Shown: piece after piece, positions 8,103-18,104 of the stretch
Position numbering within the stretch: the stretch's first letter is position 1
How the letters are laid out: each line of letters begins with the position of its first letter
DNA from: UBA1783 sp033808805
GTDB lineage: Bacteria > Bacillota_I > Bacilli_A > Erysipelotrichales > Erysipelotrichaceae
Reading direction: 5' to 3'
Length of the DNA: 64,000 bases
Assembly (NCBI GenBank): GCA_033808805.1
Contig: JAPXMY010000007.1
Span: forward strand, 1-64,000
Notes under the pieces: model-generated
Databases searched by the model: none
What the model was told of the DNA's origin: nothing
The model's input: the letters and a program-made list of their open reading frames with translations, nothing else
Program-made: the position numbers and the translations under genes

Positions 8103-11100
8103 TTAGTCAACCAATCTTGCTTCTAAGTTTTTGAAACGTTTTTCAGCATCTGATCTTGCTTTAGCATATAAATCTTCAGCATTTTCAGGATTAACCTTGA
8201 CTAAGTTATTGTATCTAGCCTGTTCCATTAAGAAATCATGGAATTTATCAAAGTCAGGAGTCTTGTAGTCGATTGTCAATGGTTTTTCATTACGAGGGTC
8301 GTATCTGTAAATATTTACATATCCACATTCAACAGCCTTCTTCTGAATTTCCTGATGTCTGACTAAGCCCTTCCTGATACCATGTAATTCACATGGAGAA
8401 TAAGCAATAATCAGAGATGGTCCATTATAGCTTTCAGCTTCTTTTAAAGCTTTGATTGCCTGGATTCTATTAGCACCCATACAGATTGAAGCTACATAGA
8501 CATGACCATAACTCATAGCAATCTGACCTAAATCTTTCTTAGCAACAGCCTTTCCACCAGCCGCAAATTGAGCAATAGAAGCTGCCTGAGATGATTTAGA
8601 TGACTGTCCACCAGTATTTGAATATACTTCTGTGTCTAATACCAGAATATTAACATTCAAATCGTTAGCGATAACATGGTCTAATCCACCATAACCGATG
8701 TCATAAGCCCAGCCGTCACCACCAACAATCCAGACAGATGCTGATACCAGATCTCTAGCTTCTTCTGCTAATCTGTGAACATTTTTATTAGCTGATTTTG
8801 CTGCTAACTCTTCAATCTGAGGAGCTAAGCGTTTTTCTTCAGCTCTGTTACCATTTTTAGACAGATAATCTTCAAATAATGCCTTCAATTCTGGTTCTAC
8901 AGAATCAAGGTTATCTTCCATAATCTTTAACAATACTGCTCTCTTATAGCTTCTAGCTAATGCCATACCATAACCGAACTCAGCATTATCTTCAAATAAT
9001 GAGTTAGCCCAGGCAATACCATTTCCATCTTCATCTGTTACAAATGGAGTTGAAGGAGTTGAACCACTATAAATTGAAGTACATCCTGTTGCATTGGCAA
9101 CCATCATGTCTGGACCGAATAATTGAGAAACTAATCTATAGTAAGGTGTTTCTCCACATCCTGGACATGAACCTGGAACTTCCATATAAGGTTTCAAGAA
9201 TTGAGTTCCCTTAGGAGTATCATCAACCAGCTCTTTCTTATACTCAGTATCTTTATACAGGTAGTTAGCTAATGGAGCCTCAGGTAGCATAGTGTGGACA
9301 TCAACCATTTCTAATGCTGCTCTTGGACATTCCTTAACACACAGTCCACAACCAACACAGTTGTCTGGTGATACCTGAACTCTGAATTTTAAGCCTTTTG
9401 CCTTACCGACAGCATTGATAGTTTCAAATTCGAATGGTGCATTTGCAACTTCTTCTTCAGTCAAGGCAAAGATTCTAACTGTAGCATGTGGACAGACGAA
9501 TGAACAGAATCCACACTGGATACAATTTTCTGGAATCCATCTTGGTACAAATGATGCAATATTTCTATGCTCATTATAAGCAACATTATTTCTCATTGTT
9601 CCATCTAAAACACCAAATTTAGTGAAGGCACTTACTGGCATATTGTAACCATTTAATGAGTTGTAGCCATATACATGCTCATCCATATAAGCATCACCTG
9701 TATCAGGTTTTGCGAAATAAGGATCTAAATCAGCCCATTCTGGTTTAACAGCTACTTCTACCAAGCCATCTTTACCAGCATCAATTGCCTTGTAGTTCAT
9801 GTTGACAACTTCATCACCTTTTCGGCCATATGATTTCTTAGCAGCTTCCTTCATCAGCACTAAAGCTTTATCATAAGGCATAATCTGTTCGTTTAATGCA
9901 AAGAATGCTGACTGCAGTGTGGTATTAGTTCTTCTACCCATACCAATTTCAGCACAGATCTTTGTTGCATTGATAATATAGAATTTAGCATTTTTCTTCG
10001 CTAATTGAACTTTCATTCTGTTAGGTAAAAATTCTTCAATCTTATCAGGTTCAATTGTAGTATTTAATAGGAAAGTACCATCCTGTGCCAAATCCTTTAA
10101 GATATCATACTGTTGAACATATGAGTCTAATGAACAAGAAATGAAATCGGCATTGTTAACATAGTAGGTTGATTGAATTGGATCTGGTCCAAATCTCAAG
10201 TGGCTTCTGGTGACACCACCAGCTTTTCTTGAGTCATATTGGAAATATGCCTGAGCATACATGTCGGTATTATCACCAATGATTTTTACTGAGTTTTTAT
10301 TAGCTCCAACTGTTCCATCAGAACCTAAGCCCCAGAACAAGCAAGAAGTATAAGTACCTCTGATTGTAAAGTCAGGGTCTACTTCTAATGATAAATGAGT
10401 AACATCATCAACAATACCAATAGTAAATTCTTCTTTTGGTTCAGCTTTTAATAACTCATCATAAACAGCTTTGATTTGATTTGGAGCTGTATCCTTAGAT
10501 GCGATACCATATCTTCCACCGATAATTTCGATATCTGTATCCTTTAAGACACTTAAAACATCCAGGTATAATGGTTCACGAGAACCAACTTCTTTAGTTC
10601 TATCTAAAACAGCAATTTTCTTGGTTGTTTCAGGTAAAACATTGCCTAAGTATTTAGCACTGAAAGGACGATACAGGTGTACAGCAATTACACCAACTTT
10701 TTCTCCTTTTGCGACTAATACATCAACTACTTCTTCAATAGTTTCAACTACTGAACCCATAGCTATGATTACTCTTTCAGCATCTGGTGCTCCATAATAA
10801 GTGAAAGGTTTGTATTCTCTTCCAGTATGCTTGCTGATTTCAGCCATGTAATCATTAACGATATCTGCTACAGCCGCGAAATGTAAGTTTTGAGCTTCTC
10901 TACCCTGGAAGACTACGTCATCGTTTTCTGCTCCACCTCTGGTAACTGCGTTGCCATGTGGATTTAGGGCATTCTTTCTAAATTTTTCTAAAGCATCCTG
11001 ATCAACCAGACTTTTCAGGTAGTCATAATCTAAAGTTTCTACCTTTTGAACTTCATGAGATGTTCTAAATCCATCAAAGAAATGGACAAATGGAACTGAT

Positions 11101-11588
11101 GCCTTGATTGCTGACAAGTGTGCTACAGCACCTAAATCTAATGCCTGCTGAACTGAACTAGATGCCAGCATTGCACAGCCAGTCTGTCTTGCAGCATAAA
11201 TATCCTGATGATCACCAAAAATTGATAATGAACGTGCAGCAATAGTTCTAGCAGCTACATGCATTACTGCTGGAAGCAATTCCCCAGCCCATTTGTACAT
11301 GTTTGGAATCATCAATAACAAGCCTTGCGAAGCAGTGAATGTTGTCGCCAAAGCTCCCCCCTGTAGTGTTCCGTGCACAGCACCAGCAGCGCCAGCTTCT
11401 GATTGCATTTCAGCAACCTTGACAACACTACCAAACATATTCTTACGACCTTGTGTCGCCCATTGGTCAATTACTTCTGCCATATTGCTTGACGGAGTAA
11501 TTGGGTAAATTGCAGCAACTTCTGTAAAGGCATATGCCGAATAAGCAGCAGCTGTATTACCATCCATTGATATAAATGTTTTTGCCAT
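8103..11588 (-). CDS. nifJ: Pyruvate:ferredoxin (flavodoxin) oxidoreductase
   Basis: A 1161-residue single-chain pyruvate:ferredoxin oxidoreductase, the usual length. It oxidises pyruvate with CoA to acetyl-CoA and CO2 and reduces ferredoxin or flavodoxin. The N-terminus carries the pyruvate-binding domain (YPITPSS near residue 30). Two [4Fe-4S] motifs lie near 687 (CIQCGFCSFVCP) and 743 (CVGCGLCVKECP). The proximal-cluster cysteines are in CPGCGETPYY near 807, and the thiamine-diphosphate motif GGDGWAYDIGYGG is near 960. It is monocistronic, between its own promoter and terminator. It marks an anaerobic metabolism. Confidence 0.97.
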   Translation of the reverse strand: MAKTFISMDGNTAAAYSAYAFTEVAAIYPITPSSNMAEVIDQWATQGRKNMFGSVVKVAEMQSEAGAAGAVHGTLQGGALATTFTASQGLLLMIPNMYKWAGELLPAVMHVAARTIAARSLSIFGDHQDIYAARQTGCAMLASSSVQQALDLGAVAHLSAIKASVPFVHFFDGFRTSHEVQKVETLDYDYLKSLVDQDALEKFRKNALNPHGNAVTRGGAENDDVVFQGREAQNLHFAAVADIVNDYMAEISKHTGREYKPFTYYGAPDAERVIIAMGSVVETIEEVVDVLVAKGEKVGVIAVHLYRPFSAKYLGNVLPETTKKIAVLDRTKEVGSREPLYLDVLSVLKDTDIEIIGGRYGIASKDTAPNQIKAVYDELLKAEPKEEFTIGIVDDVTHLSLEVDPDFTIRGTYTSCLFWGLGSDGTVGANKNSVKIIGDNTDMYAQAYFQYDSRKAGGVTRSHLRFGPDPIQSTYYVNNADFISCSLDSYVQQYDILKDLAQDGTFLLNTTIEPDKIEEFLPNRMKVQLAKKNAKFYIINATKICAEIGMGRRTNTTLQSAFFALNEQIMPYDKALVLMKEAAKKSYGRKGDEVVNMNYKAIDAGKDGLVEVAVKPEWADLDPYFAKPDTGDAYMDEHVYGYNSLNGYNMPVSAFTKFGVLDGTMRNNVAYNEHRNIASFVPRWIPENCIQCGFCSFVCPHATVRIFALTEEEVANAPFEFETINAVGKAKGLKFRVQVSPDNCVGCGLCVKECPRAALEMVDVHTMLPEAPLANYLYKDTEYKKELVDDTPKGTQFLKPYMEVPGSCPGCGETPYYRLVSQLFGPDMMVANATGCTSIYSGSTPSTPFVTDEDGNGIAWANSLFEDNAEFGYGMALARSYKRAVLLKIMEDNLDSVEPELKALFEDYLSKNGNRAEEKRLAPQIEELAAKSANKNVHRLAEEARDLVSASVWIVGGDGWAYDIGYGGLDHVIANDLNVNILVLDTEVYSNTGGQSSKSSQAASIAQFAAGGKAVAKKDLGQIAMSYGHVYVASICMGANRIQAIKALKEAESYNGPSLIIAYSPCELHGIRKGLVRHQEIQKKAVECGYVNIYRYDPRNEKPLTIDYKTPDFDKFHDFLMEQARYNNLVKVNPENAEDLYAKARSDAEKRFKNLEARLVD

Positions 11589-11625
11589 CTATTAGCCTCC
11601 TATTTTTTTATAATTTCCTTTTATT

Positions 11626-11654
11626 ATTATAGACTAAAAATGATTTTCTCTCAA
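11626..11654 (-). promoter_or_regulatory. nifJ promoter
   Basis: On the minus strand, -35 TTGAGA (11649-11654) and -10 TATAAT (11626-11631) are 17 nt apart, about 40 nt upstream of the start codon. Confidence 0.75.
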
Positions 11655-11663
11655 TACATAAAG

Positions 11664-11714
11664 TAAAAAAGACCTTGTGAGCAGAAGATAGATAATCAAC
11701 TCTTTTCACAAGGT
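11664..11714 (-). terminator. Intrinsic terminator of the rhomboid gene
   Basis: A 9-bp stem ACCTTGTGA/TCACAAGGT with a long AT-rich loop is followed on the minus strand by CTTTTTTAC. Confidence 0.75.
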
Positions 11715-11741
11715 AAACATTTTTGTCTTTTTTTGTTATTT

Positions 11742-12317
11742 CTATTGTTTTTTATTTTTATCAGATACTAATCCAAAGATAGAACCACATATTCCACCAA
11801 CAATATGGGTAAATTGAGAAATGTTGTCCGTAACAAAAATTGCATTATAAATTTCCGTACCTAAATAAATAATTAAAACCAGAATCAGTGTCAAAGGAAG
11901 CTTACCACTTTTAACTGAGGTAACTGAAGATAAGACGATTAGCATAAATACAATTCCTGAAGCACCACATAATGCGACATTGGGAAATAGCACATTATTC
12001 AGAATTCCAGCAATCAGAGCTGTAACAAAAATTTTAACTATCAATCTGTCAGAGCCATACTTTTCTTCTACCATTGGACCTAATAATAGAATATAACTCA
12101 TATTACCAAAAAAGTGGTCCCACCCTAGATGACCAAAAATATGTGTTACCAGTCTGATATACATCATTGGATTTAACGGACTATCTCTGTAGGTCATGGC
12201 TACAGAGTATAAAAAACCATCACCAAAAATATTATAGAAAATCAAAACGATTAAACAAATTAACGAAAATGTTAGAGTTACCGGAGCATTGTATTCAATT
12301 TTTTTAAATAATGACAT
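11742..12317 (-). CDS. Rhomboid-family intramembrane serine protease
   Basis: A 191-residue protein with about six membrane helices. The rhomboid catalytic dyad is visible: serine in CGASGIVF near residue 118 and histidine in FTHIVGGICGS near 170. The conserved HFFGNM segment (residues 68-73, family pattern H-x3-N) is also present. It would cleave membrane proteins within the bilayer; no substrate is implied by its neighbours. It is monocistronic with a GGAAGG ribosome site. Confidence 0.9.
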   Translation of the reverse strand: MSLFKKIEYNAPVTLTFSLICLIVLIFYNIFGDGFLYSVAMTYRDSPLNPMMYIRLVTHIFGHLGWDHFFGNMSYILLLGPMVEEKYGSDRLIVKIFVTALIAGILNNVLFPNVALCGASGIVFMLIVLSSVTSVKSGKLPLTLILVLIIYLGTEIYNAIFVTDNISQFTHIVGGICGSIFGLVSDKNKKQ

Positions 12318-12469
12318 AATATATCCTTCCTTTTGTTCAATTATACACTAACAAAAACTAAAAGACTAACTTTATATCTTTATTATAAGATCTACTTTAC
12401 CTTACTTAGACTTATTATCTTTTTATATTTCTACTATTTAGTTTATAATTGTATTCAAGGAGTGATAAA

Positions 12470-13825
12470 ATGCCACTATCATTAGATTTTAATCAATTAC
12501 TTTTAATTGCTGTTATTGTGTTATTGTTTTTGGTTGTTATTCTGTTAATTATCAATAACATTAAAATTAACAGACAGGAAAAATTAATCGATAACAGATT
12601 GGACAGGTATCTTGCAGATATCAACAACAATACCAACACATCGTTAAACAGTCTGTCGAACAATCTTTTTCATTATCTACAGGCCAGCAGTGATCTGCAG
12701 ATTGAAAGAATTGATGTTTCTAGCAGGGCTGTTACAGAAGGCTTAAAATCTTTATCCAACTATCTTGTTGAATCGCAAAGACAAAACAATGAGCATCAGA
12801 TAAATAAACTGGAAACCATTAACAAGACCTTGGCTCAAAACGCTATGATTGAAGAACAGAAACTGGAAAATTTAAGAACAACAATCGAAACCAATCTTAC
12901 CAGTATTCGACAGGATAACAATAAACAGCTGGAACAGATGAGAAAGACTGTTGATGAAAAACTGCAGGAAACATTGGACAACAAGCTTACCCAGTCTTTC
13001 AAAACAGTTTCTCAGCAGCTGGAAAATGTTTATAAGGGTCTTGGAGAAATGAAAAATCTGGCAACTGGAGTTGGAGATTTAAAAAGAGTCTTAACCAATG
13101 TTAAAACCAAAGGTATTCTCGGGGAGATTCAGCTGTCAGCTATTATCAAAGATATCTTGAACAGTTCACAGTATGAAGAAAATATCAGCACCAAACCTAA
13201 CAGCAATGAAAAAGTAGAGTTTGCGATTAAACTTCCTTCCACTGATGATGGGTTTATCTATCTGCCAGTAGATTCCAAATTTCCTTCTCAGGACTATCTG
13301 AACATACAGAACGCTTTAGAAAATGGAGATAAAGAAGAAATCGAAACAGCTAGAAAACAGCTGGCAACAACTTTAAAAACTCAAGCCAGAACAATTAGAG
13401 ATAAATATATCTATGTTCCAGAGACAACCGATTTTGCGATAATGTTTTTACCTACTGAAGGATTGTATTCAGAAGCCTGCAATCTCAATATGCTGGAGAT
13501 TTTACAAAGACAATATAAAGTAACAATTACCGGTCCAAGTACTTTCGGAGCCCTTCTAAACTCTTTACAGATGGGATTTAAAACCTTGGCAATCCAGAAA
13601 AGAAGCAGTGAAGTCTGGAACCTGCTTGGTTCCGTTAAAACAGAATTTGAAAAATTTGAAGGTGTTTTAACTAATGCCCAACAGTATATTCGCAAGACTT
13701 CCGATGAACTTGATAGTTTAGTAGGAACCAGGACCAGAGCAATTAACAGACATTTGAAAAGTGTTCAGACAAATGCAATTCCCTTAAGTGAATTTGAGCA
13801 AATAGAAAATAAGGAGGTAGATTAA
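12470..13825 (+). CDS. rmuC: DNA recombination protein RmuC
   Basis: A 451-residue RmuC-family protein. The family limits DNA rearrangements and has a predicted nuclease-like core. An N-terminal membrane anchor (residues about 8-31) is followed by a long coiled coil (about 45-195, many Asn/Gln/Leu heptads), then the RmuC domain with TKGILGEIQL, LPVDSKFPSQDY and AIMFLPTEGLYSEA. The ATG at 12470 has AAGGAG; an in-frame TTG at 12449 is not needed. A TATAAT lies at 12444-12449. The HIT gene follows 1 nt after the stop. Confidence 0.92.
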   Translation: MPLSLDFNQLLLIAVIVLLFLVVILLIINNIKINRQEKLIDNRLDRYLADINNNTNTSLNSLSNNLFHYLQASSDLQIERIDVSSRAVTEGLKSLSNYLVESQRQNNEHQINKLETINKTLAQNAMIEEQKLENLRTTIETNLTSIRQDNNKQLEQMRKTVDEKLQETLDNKLTQSFKTVSQQLENVYKGLGEMKNLATGVGDLKRVLTNVKTKGILGEIQLSAIIKDILNSSQYEENISTKPNSNEKVEFAIKLPSTDDGFIYLPVDSKFPSQDYLNIQNALENGDKEEIETARKQLATTLKTQARTIRDKYIYVPETTDFAIMFLPTEGLYSEACNLNMLEILQRQYKVTITGPSTFGALLNSLQMGFKTLAIQKRSSEVWNLLGSVKTEFEKFEGVLTNAQQYIRKTSDELDSLVGTRTRAINRHLKSVQTNAIPLSEFEQIENKEVD

Positions 13826-13826
13826 T

Positions 13827-14216
13827 ATGTGTATTTTCTGTAAAATCGTAAAAGGTGAACTTCCAACCAATCTGGTTTATGAAGATGATATGGTAATGGC
13901 TATTCTAGATATTTCCCAGGCGACAAAGGGTCACACCCTGGTCATTCCAAAAAAACATTTTGTCAATATCTATGATGTCGATGAAGATACTTTAAAGCAG
14001 ATGATTGTCGTTTGTAAAAAAATGGCTATCTTATTGACAGACAAACTGCATGCTGATGGCTGCAATATCGTCTCTAACAATAATGAGCCAGCTGGTCAGG
14101 CAGTACATCATATTCATTTCCACGTTATTCCAAGATATATCGGTGATGATTACTATATTCGCGGTCAAGTGCACGACTATGATTTAAAAGAGATATTAAA
14201 TACCATAAAAAAATAA
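13827..14216 (+). CDS. HIT-family nucleotide hydrolase/transferase
   Basis: A 129-residue histidine-triad protein. The triad HHIHFHVIPRY is near residue 97, and the N-terminal CIFCKIVKGELP is typical of the HinT branch. HinT-type members hydrolyse nucleoside phosphoramidates such as AMP-NH2. Its ribosome site AAGGAGG lies in the end of rmuC and the start codon follows 1 nt after that gene's stop, so the pair is coupled. Confidence 0.9.
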   Translation: MCIFCKIVKGELPTNLVYEDDMVMAILDISQATKGHTLVIPKKHFVNIYDVDEDTLKQMIVVCKKMAILLTDKLHADGCNIVSNNNEPAGQAVHHIHFHVIPRYIGDDYYIRGQVHDYDLKEILNTIKK

Positions 14217-14280
14217 GACCCTGAAGTCTTATTTCAAACTGCTGATAAACGACAACCCTTTCTAAAATTGTCGTTTTTTA
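14211..14280 (+). terminator. Double terminator after the HIT gene
   Basis: Two stems follow the HIT stop. The first, AAATAAGAC/GTCTTATTT (14211-14234), has little T run. The second, AACGACAA/TTGTCGTT (14248-14275), runs straight into TTTTTT and is the effective terminator. The first stem sequence recurs in the glyA terminator at 15934-15958. Confidence 0.8.
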
Positions 14281-14321
14281 AATGAATTGAAAACAGCAGA
14301 TTCTTTTCACCATCAAATACT

Positions 14322-15800
14322 CTACACTGTCTTTTTAAAATAGTAATATGTTTCATCTTCACCAGTTAAATTCATAACTGAGCTGATCATCTTATATGAA
14401 GCAATATTTTCACGATAACAATAGGCAGTTACACTCTTTAAACCAATTTCGTACAAGGCATAATCGCAGGCAGCTTCAAAGGCTTCCCTGCCATAACCCT
14501 TTCCTAGATATTCTGGTAATAATCTTGTACCAATATTGGCACTACCACGAAAATCAAATTCATTTATGACTACCTCGCCTATCAACTTATCTTCTAGACG
14601 AACAGCCATGCTCAACCCTACCTTGTCTTTAAAGTCTGATGTTGCCATTTGATAAAAATAATCATCAGTAAGTTCACCATACAGATCATCGCGATAATCA
14701 TAGCCCCAGTATCTGTTAAGTTCATCATCAAGGCATAGACGATTATACTCAGCAATGTCAGCTTCACTTATCTGACTGTAAGTCAATCTTTCACTTTTCA
14801 TATGGGGGTTCTTTTTTAGATTTACAAGTTCACTGCGAACTTTTACTGCTATCTGGTTTTCGATTTTTATTGGTTGGTACTGAGTTTTAGAAATTCTAAG
14901 TCCTTTACTGCCCGCATCATCCTGTCGGTTTATATATTTTATGTTCTGTCCAAATTTATCGGCAAAACTTTTAACCATAAACTGATATACCCCAGGATAG
15001 TTGTCAAGTGATTTTTCGATATGAATTATCAATACATCACCGATAATTTCACCAAAACAGAAAGAAATGATTTCTCCATCCAGTTCAATAACTGCTTCAA
15101 AATCAGATTTCAGACAGGGAAGCAAAAGCATTTCACGTGCTCTTTTAAGTTCCATGCGAGCTGAAAAAATGTTGCTTTTTCTAAAGTCATCCTCAAAACG
15201 GCTCCAAAACTTTTCAAGCTTTTCTTTTTCTTCATCAGTATCACTTAGTGGTAAAAATACAGCTTCAGGAAATAGTTTTGTAAACTTGTTGACATGATTA
15301 CGCTGCCCAGCAAATTTTTTACCGGAAAATGTTCTCATATCTTCCGCTAAATAGATGTACTCACTTTCATTGCGGTTTGAACCTACAGTATAGTTGTCAT
15401 ATCGAAGTGCCACTAACCCTAGCATTTCACTAGGAACAACATAAAAAGAAAGTGGAATGGATTTTTTAGAACAATACTTTTCAATCGCCTTAAGAGCAGC
15501 GTTGATATCTCCACTATCTTCATAAAGATATGGGAAAAAGAATTTCTCTTTATTGGAAATACGCACCTTTATAACCACACAACCTGCCACAGTAGTATAG
15601 GAAGCATTAAAATATTCCTTCCACATCAGAAGATAACCTGGTGAATAGCATGACAGCAGGTACGGATAATTCTGACCCAATTCAATTAAGCGACCAGCTG
15701 TTTTACATGAAAGATCTTCAAACTCAACTATAAGATTGGATTTTAAAGTTTCAGAAGATTTCTTACTGGTTTCATCTGTGTTCTCTTCGCTTATATGCAT
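14322..15800 (-). CDS. DUF2156 acyltransferase fused to a GNAT acetyltransferase
   Basis: A 492-residue two-domain protein. Residues about 25-315 form a DUF2156 domain, related to the aminoacyl-transferase part of phosphatidylglycerol lysyltransferases; its signature YLAEDMRTFSGKKFAGQRN lies near residue 150. Residues about 335-492 form a GNAT N-acetyltransferase, with acetyl-CoA-binding LLPEYLGKGYGREAF and a RENIASYKMI end motif. Both domains are acyl-transfer folds, so it may modify a peptide, lipid or small amine at two steps. The substrate is unknown. The ribosome site AAGGA is rather far from the ATG (about 13 nt). Confidence 0.78.
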   Translation of the reverse strand: MHISEENTDETSKKSSETLKSNLIVEFEDLSCKTAGRLIELGQNYPYLLSCYSPGYLLMWKEYFNASYTTVAGCVVIKVRISNKEKFFFPYLYEDSGDINAALKAIEKYCSKKSIPLSFYVVPSEMLGLVALRYDNYTVGSNRNESEYIYLAEDMRTFSGKKFAGQRNHVNKFTKLFPEAVFLPLSDTDEEKEKLEKFWSRFEDDFRKSNIFSARMELKRAREMLLLPCLKSDFEAVIELDGEIISFCFGEIIGDVLIIHIEKSLDNYPGVYQFMVKSFADKFGQNIKYINRQDDAGSKGLRISKTQYQPIKIENQIAVKVRSELVNLKKNPHMKSERLTYSQISEADIAEYNRLCLDDELNRYWGYDYRDDLYGELTDDYFYQMATSDFKDKVGLSMAVRLEDKLIGEVVINEFDFRGSANIGTRLLPEYLGKGYGREAFEAACDYALYEIGLKSVTAYCYRENIASYKMISSVMNLTGEDETYYYFKKTV

Positions 15801-15932
15801 AAATAATTTTTCATCCTTTCATATAACATGTTAAACCTTTTTAACATATTTTGAAGTTTCTATATTTTACAACAGACATTCTGGGTTTTCAAGCTGCTGC
15901 TAAAAAGCCTTTTAAAACTTCATCTGTCAATA

Positions 15933-15959
15933 TAAAATAAGACCTTCTGTCTTATTTTA
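15933..15959 (-). terminator. Terminator of glyA
   Basis: A 10-bp stem AAAATAAGAC/GTCTTATTTT with a 5-nt loop starts a few bases after the glyA stop. The stem itself supplies the T run. Confidence 0.75.
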
Positions 15960-15963
15960 TGTA

Positions 15964-17220
15964 TTATTTTTTACCATAGATAGGATATTTTTCAGTAAGG
16001 GCAACAACCTGTTTAATCAGCTGCTCTTTTCTGTCTTCAAAGTCATCCCTGCTGGCTTCAACAATTAATTTACCAACCAGATAACAATCCTCTTCATCAA
16101 AACCTCTGGTTGTGACGGCTGGTGAGCCAATTCGGATGCCAGAAGTTACAGATGGCTTTTCTTCATCAAATGGAATGGTATTTTTATTTGCGGTAATATA
16201 AATTTCATCCAATCTTTTTTCCATCTCTTTTCCGGTAATATTAGCTTTTCTTAAATCAATCAGAATCAGATGATTGTCAGTGCCTCCACTAACTAAGTCT
16301 AAGCCACCATCTTCAATTGCTTTAGCCATTGCTTTAGCATTATTGATTACCTGCTTTTGATATTTTACAAAATCATCACTTAAAGCCTGTTTAAAACAAA
16401 TAGCTTTAGCAGCGATAACATGTTCAAGTGGTCCTCCCTGAGTTCCTGGAAAAACAGCTGAATTTATTTTTTTGGCAATTTCTTCATCGTTGCACAAAAT
16501 CAAGCCTCCTCTAGGCCCACGCAGTGTCTTATGAGTAGTGCTGGTAACTACATCGGCATAACCAATTGGAGATGGATGCAGTTTAGCAGCAACCAAGCCA
16601 GCAATATGAGCCATATCTACCATCAGATAAGCTCCAACACTATGAGCTATTTCGGACATCTTTTTAAAATCAATAACTCGAGGATAGGCACTGGCACCGG
16701 CAATAATCATTTTAGGTTTACACTCTTTAGCTATTTCTTCAACCCTTTGATAATCAATCTGGCTTGTTTCTCTATCGACTTCATATTGGACGATATTATA
16801 ATTTTTACCTGAAAAGTTAAATGGCGAGCCATGAGTCAGATGTCCTCCATTATCTAAAGACATCCCCATAATCGTATCACCAACATTGCATAGAGCCTGA
16901 TATACCGCAAAATTTGCCTGTGAACCTGAATGGGGCTGAACATTGGCATAATTGCAGCCAAAAAGCTCTTTAGCCCTTTCAATAGCCAGATTTTCAATCT
17001 CATCTACCACATAGCAGCCACCATAATATCTTCTATTTGGATAACCTTCAGCATACTTGTTAGTTAAGACTGAACCTGTAGCCATTAAAATTGCTTCAGA
17101 AACAATGTTTTCAGAAGCTATCAGTTCAATATTACGGTTTTGCCTTTCAAGTTCTCTTTCTATTGCCGAAGCAATCTGCTTATCTTCTTTGGCAATCACA
17201 TCAATCATCTTATTAATCAT
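15964..17220 (-). CDS. glyA: Serine hydroxymethyltransferase
   Basis: A 418-residue PLP enzyme that converts serine and tetrahydrofolate to glycine and methylene-tetrahydrofolate. The PLP lysine is in TSTTHKTLRGPRGG near residue 226. IASENIVS, YAEGYPNRRYYGG and VQPHSGSQAN are typical family blocks. The ATG at 17220 has GGAGGAATT directly upstream, so the longer frame starting at 17238 is rejected. It lies 26 nt downstream of the DUF4097 gene and is probably co-transcribed with it. Confidence 0.96.
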   Translation of the reverse strand: MINKMIDVIAKEDKQIASAIERELERQNRNIELIASENIVSEAILMATGSVLTNKYAEGYPNRRYYGGCYVVDEIENLAIERAKELFGCNYANVQPHSGSQANFAVYQALCNVGDTIMGMSLDNGGHLTHGSPFNFSGKNYNIVQYEVDRETSQIDYQRVEEIAKECKPKMIIAGASAYPRVIDFKKMSEIAHSVGAYLMVDMAHIAGLVAAKLHPSPIGYADVVTSTTHKTLRGPRGGLILCNDEEIAKKINSAVFPGTQGGPLEHVIAAKAICFKQALSDDFVKYQKQVINNAKAMAKAIEDGGLDLVSGGTDNHLILIDLRKANITGKEMEKRLDEIYITANKNTIPFDEEKPSVTSGIRIGSPAVTTRGFDEEDCYLVGKLIVEASRDDFEDRKEQLIKQVVALTEKYPIYGKK

Positions 17221-17246
17221 AATTCCTCCAACGAACACAAAAGAAG

Positions 17247-18098
17247 CTACTGGTTAGCTTCTGTGTTTTCCTCTATATTTTCCTTTACTTCTGTCGTATT
17301 AATGGATATATTTCCTCTTAAGGTATTTAAAATAAATGTTATTCCTTCTTTAGAGTTATTGGAAATCAAGCTGTTACTTTTTTCTACTGTTTCAATTTCA
17401 TTGACCACATTTGTTTCATAGACATAATCATTATTCAATTTCAGTTGACCATAGGTAGTAGAAACTTCAAATTTATAGTTATCAAAACTATCAACTAAAG
17501 TGAAATCAAAGTTTCCTGAAACAATAGAACCATTAAAGCGATTGAAGGTAGTACTCATAATTTTTACATCACCAGTGTTACATGATAATACAATACTATT
17601 ACATCCTACATTATTCATCATGAAATCGCCAGTAATATTATTAAAGTTTATATTTCTGGCAGAAACATCGTTTATCGTAAAACTGCCAATAATAGTTTTA
17701 ACATTGATATCAATTGTAATATCCTGAGGCAGATAAATTGTTATTACATTAATATTTTTATCCGGTTTAAATAGTAATGGGTCAAAATTTTCAACCTTTT
17801 CAATAAACTCCATAGTTAAAACCTTCTGGTCCAATTTAAAAGTGTTTGAGTTGTCAACCTTTTGATAATATGAAACTTTTATTTTCTCATTATTGCTTGG
17901 TTTGATCTCAACACTGTGATTTATAGAATCTATTGAAATAAAAATGATTTCATTACTTTCAAATTCCTGGAATATTTCCAAGTAGGCTGAGTATGATTTA
18001 GCATTTGGAAAATAATACTTGCCATAGGCATAGGAAATTCCCAGAATCAAAACCAATAATATGACAATAGCCGCAAATAGTCTGTTCTCTTTTTTCAT
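17247..18098 (-). CDS. DUF4097-like surface or membrane-anchored protein
   Basis: A 283-residue protein with one N-terminal hydrophobic helix (residues about 7-26), a signal anchor without a lipobox. The rest is rich in short Asn/Ile/Val strands (TIIGSFTINDVSARNINFNN-like repeats), the beta-helix pattern of DUF4097 'putative adhesin' proteins. The role of the family is not known; some members sit with envelope-stress regulators. The start lacks a ribosome site and lies 6 nt from a perfect -10 box, so the transcript looks leaderless. It precedes glyA. Confidence 0.6.
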   Translation of the reverse strand: MKKENRLFAAIVILLVLILGISYAYGKYYFPNAKSYSAYLEIFQEFESNEIIFISIDSINHSVEIKPSNNEKIKVSYYQKVDNSNTFKLDQKVLTMEFIEKVENFDPLLFKPDKNINVITIYLPQDITIDINVKTIIGSFTINDVSARNINFNNITGDFMMNNVGCNSIVLSCNTGDVKIMSTTFNRFNGSIVSGNFDFTLVDSFDNYKFEVSTTYGQLKLNNDYVYETNVVNEIETVEKSNSLISNNSKEGITFILNTLRGNISINTTEVKENIEENTEANQ

Positions 18099-18104
18099 AA
18101 TGTA

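Noticed and set aside
14211..15959. Shared stem AAATAAGAC/GTCTTATTT in two terminators as a dispersed repeat element
   Set aside because: The match is only 9-10 bp of AT-rich sequence and each copy is explained as a terminator hairpin.
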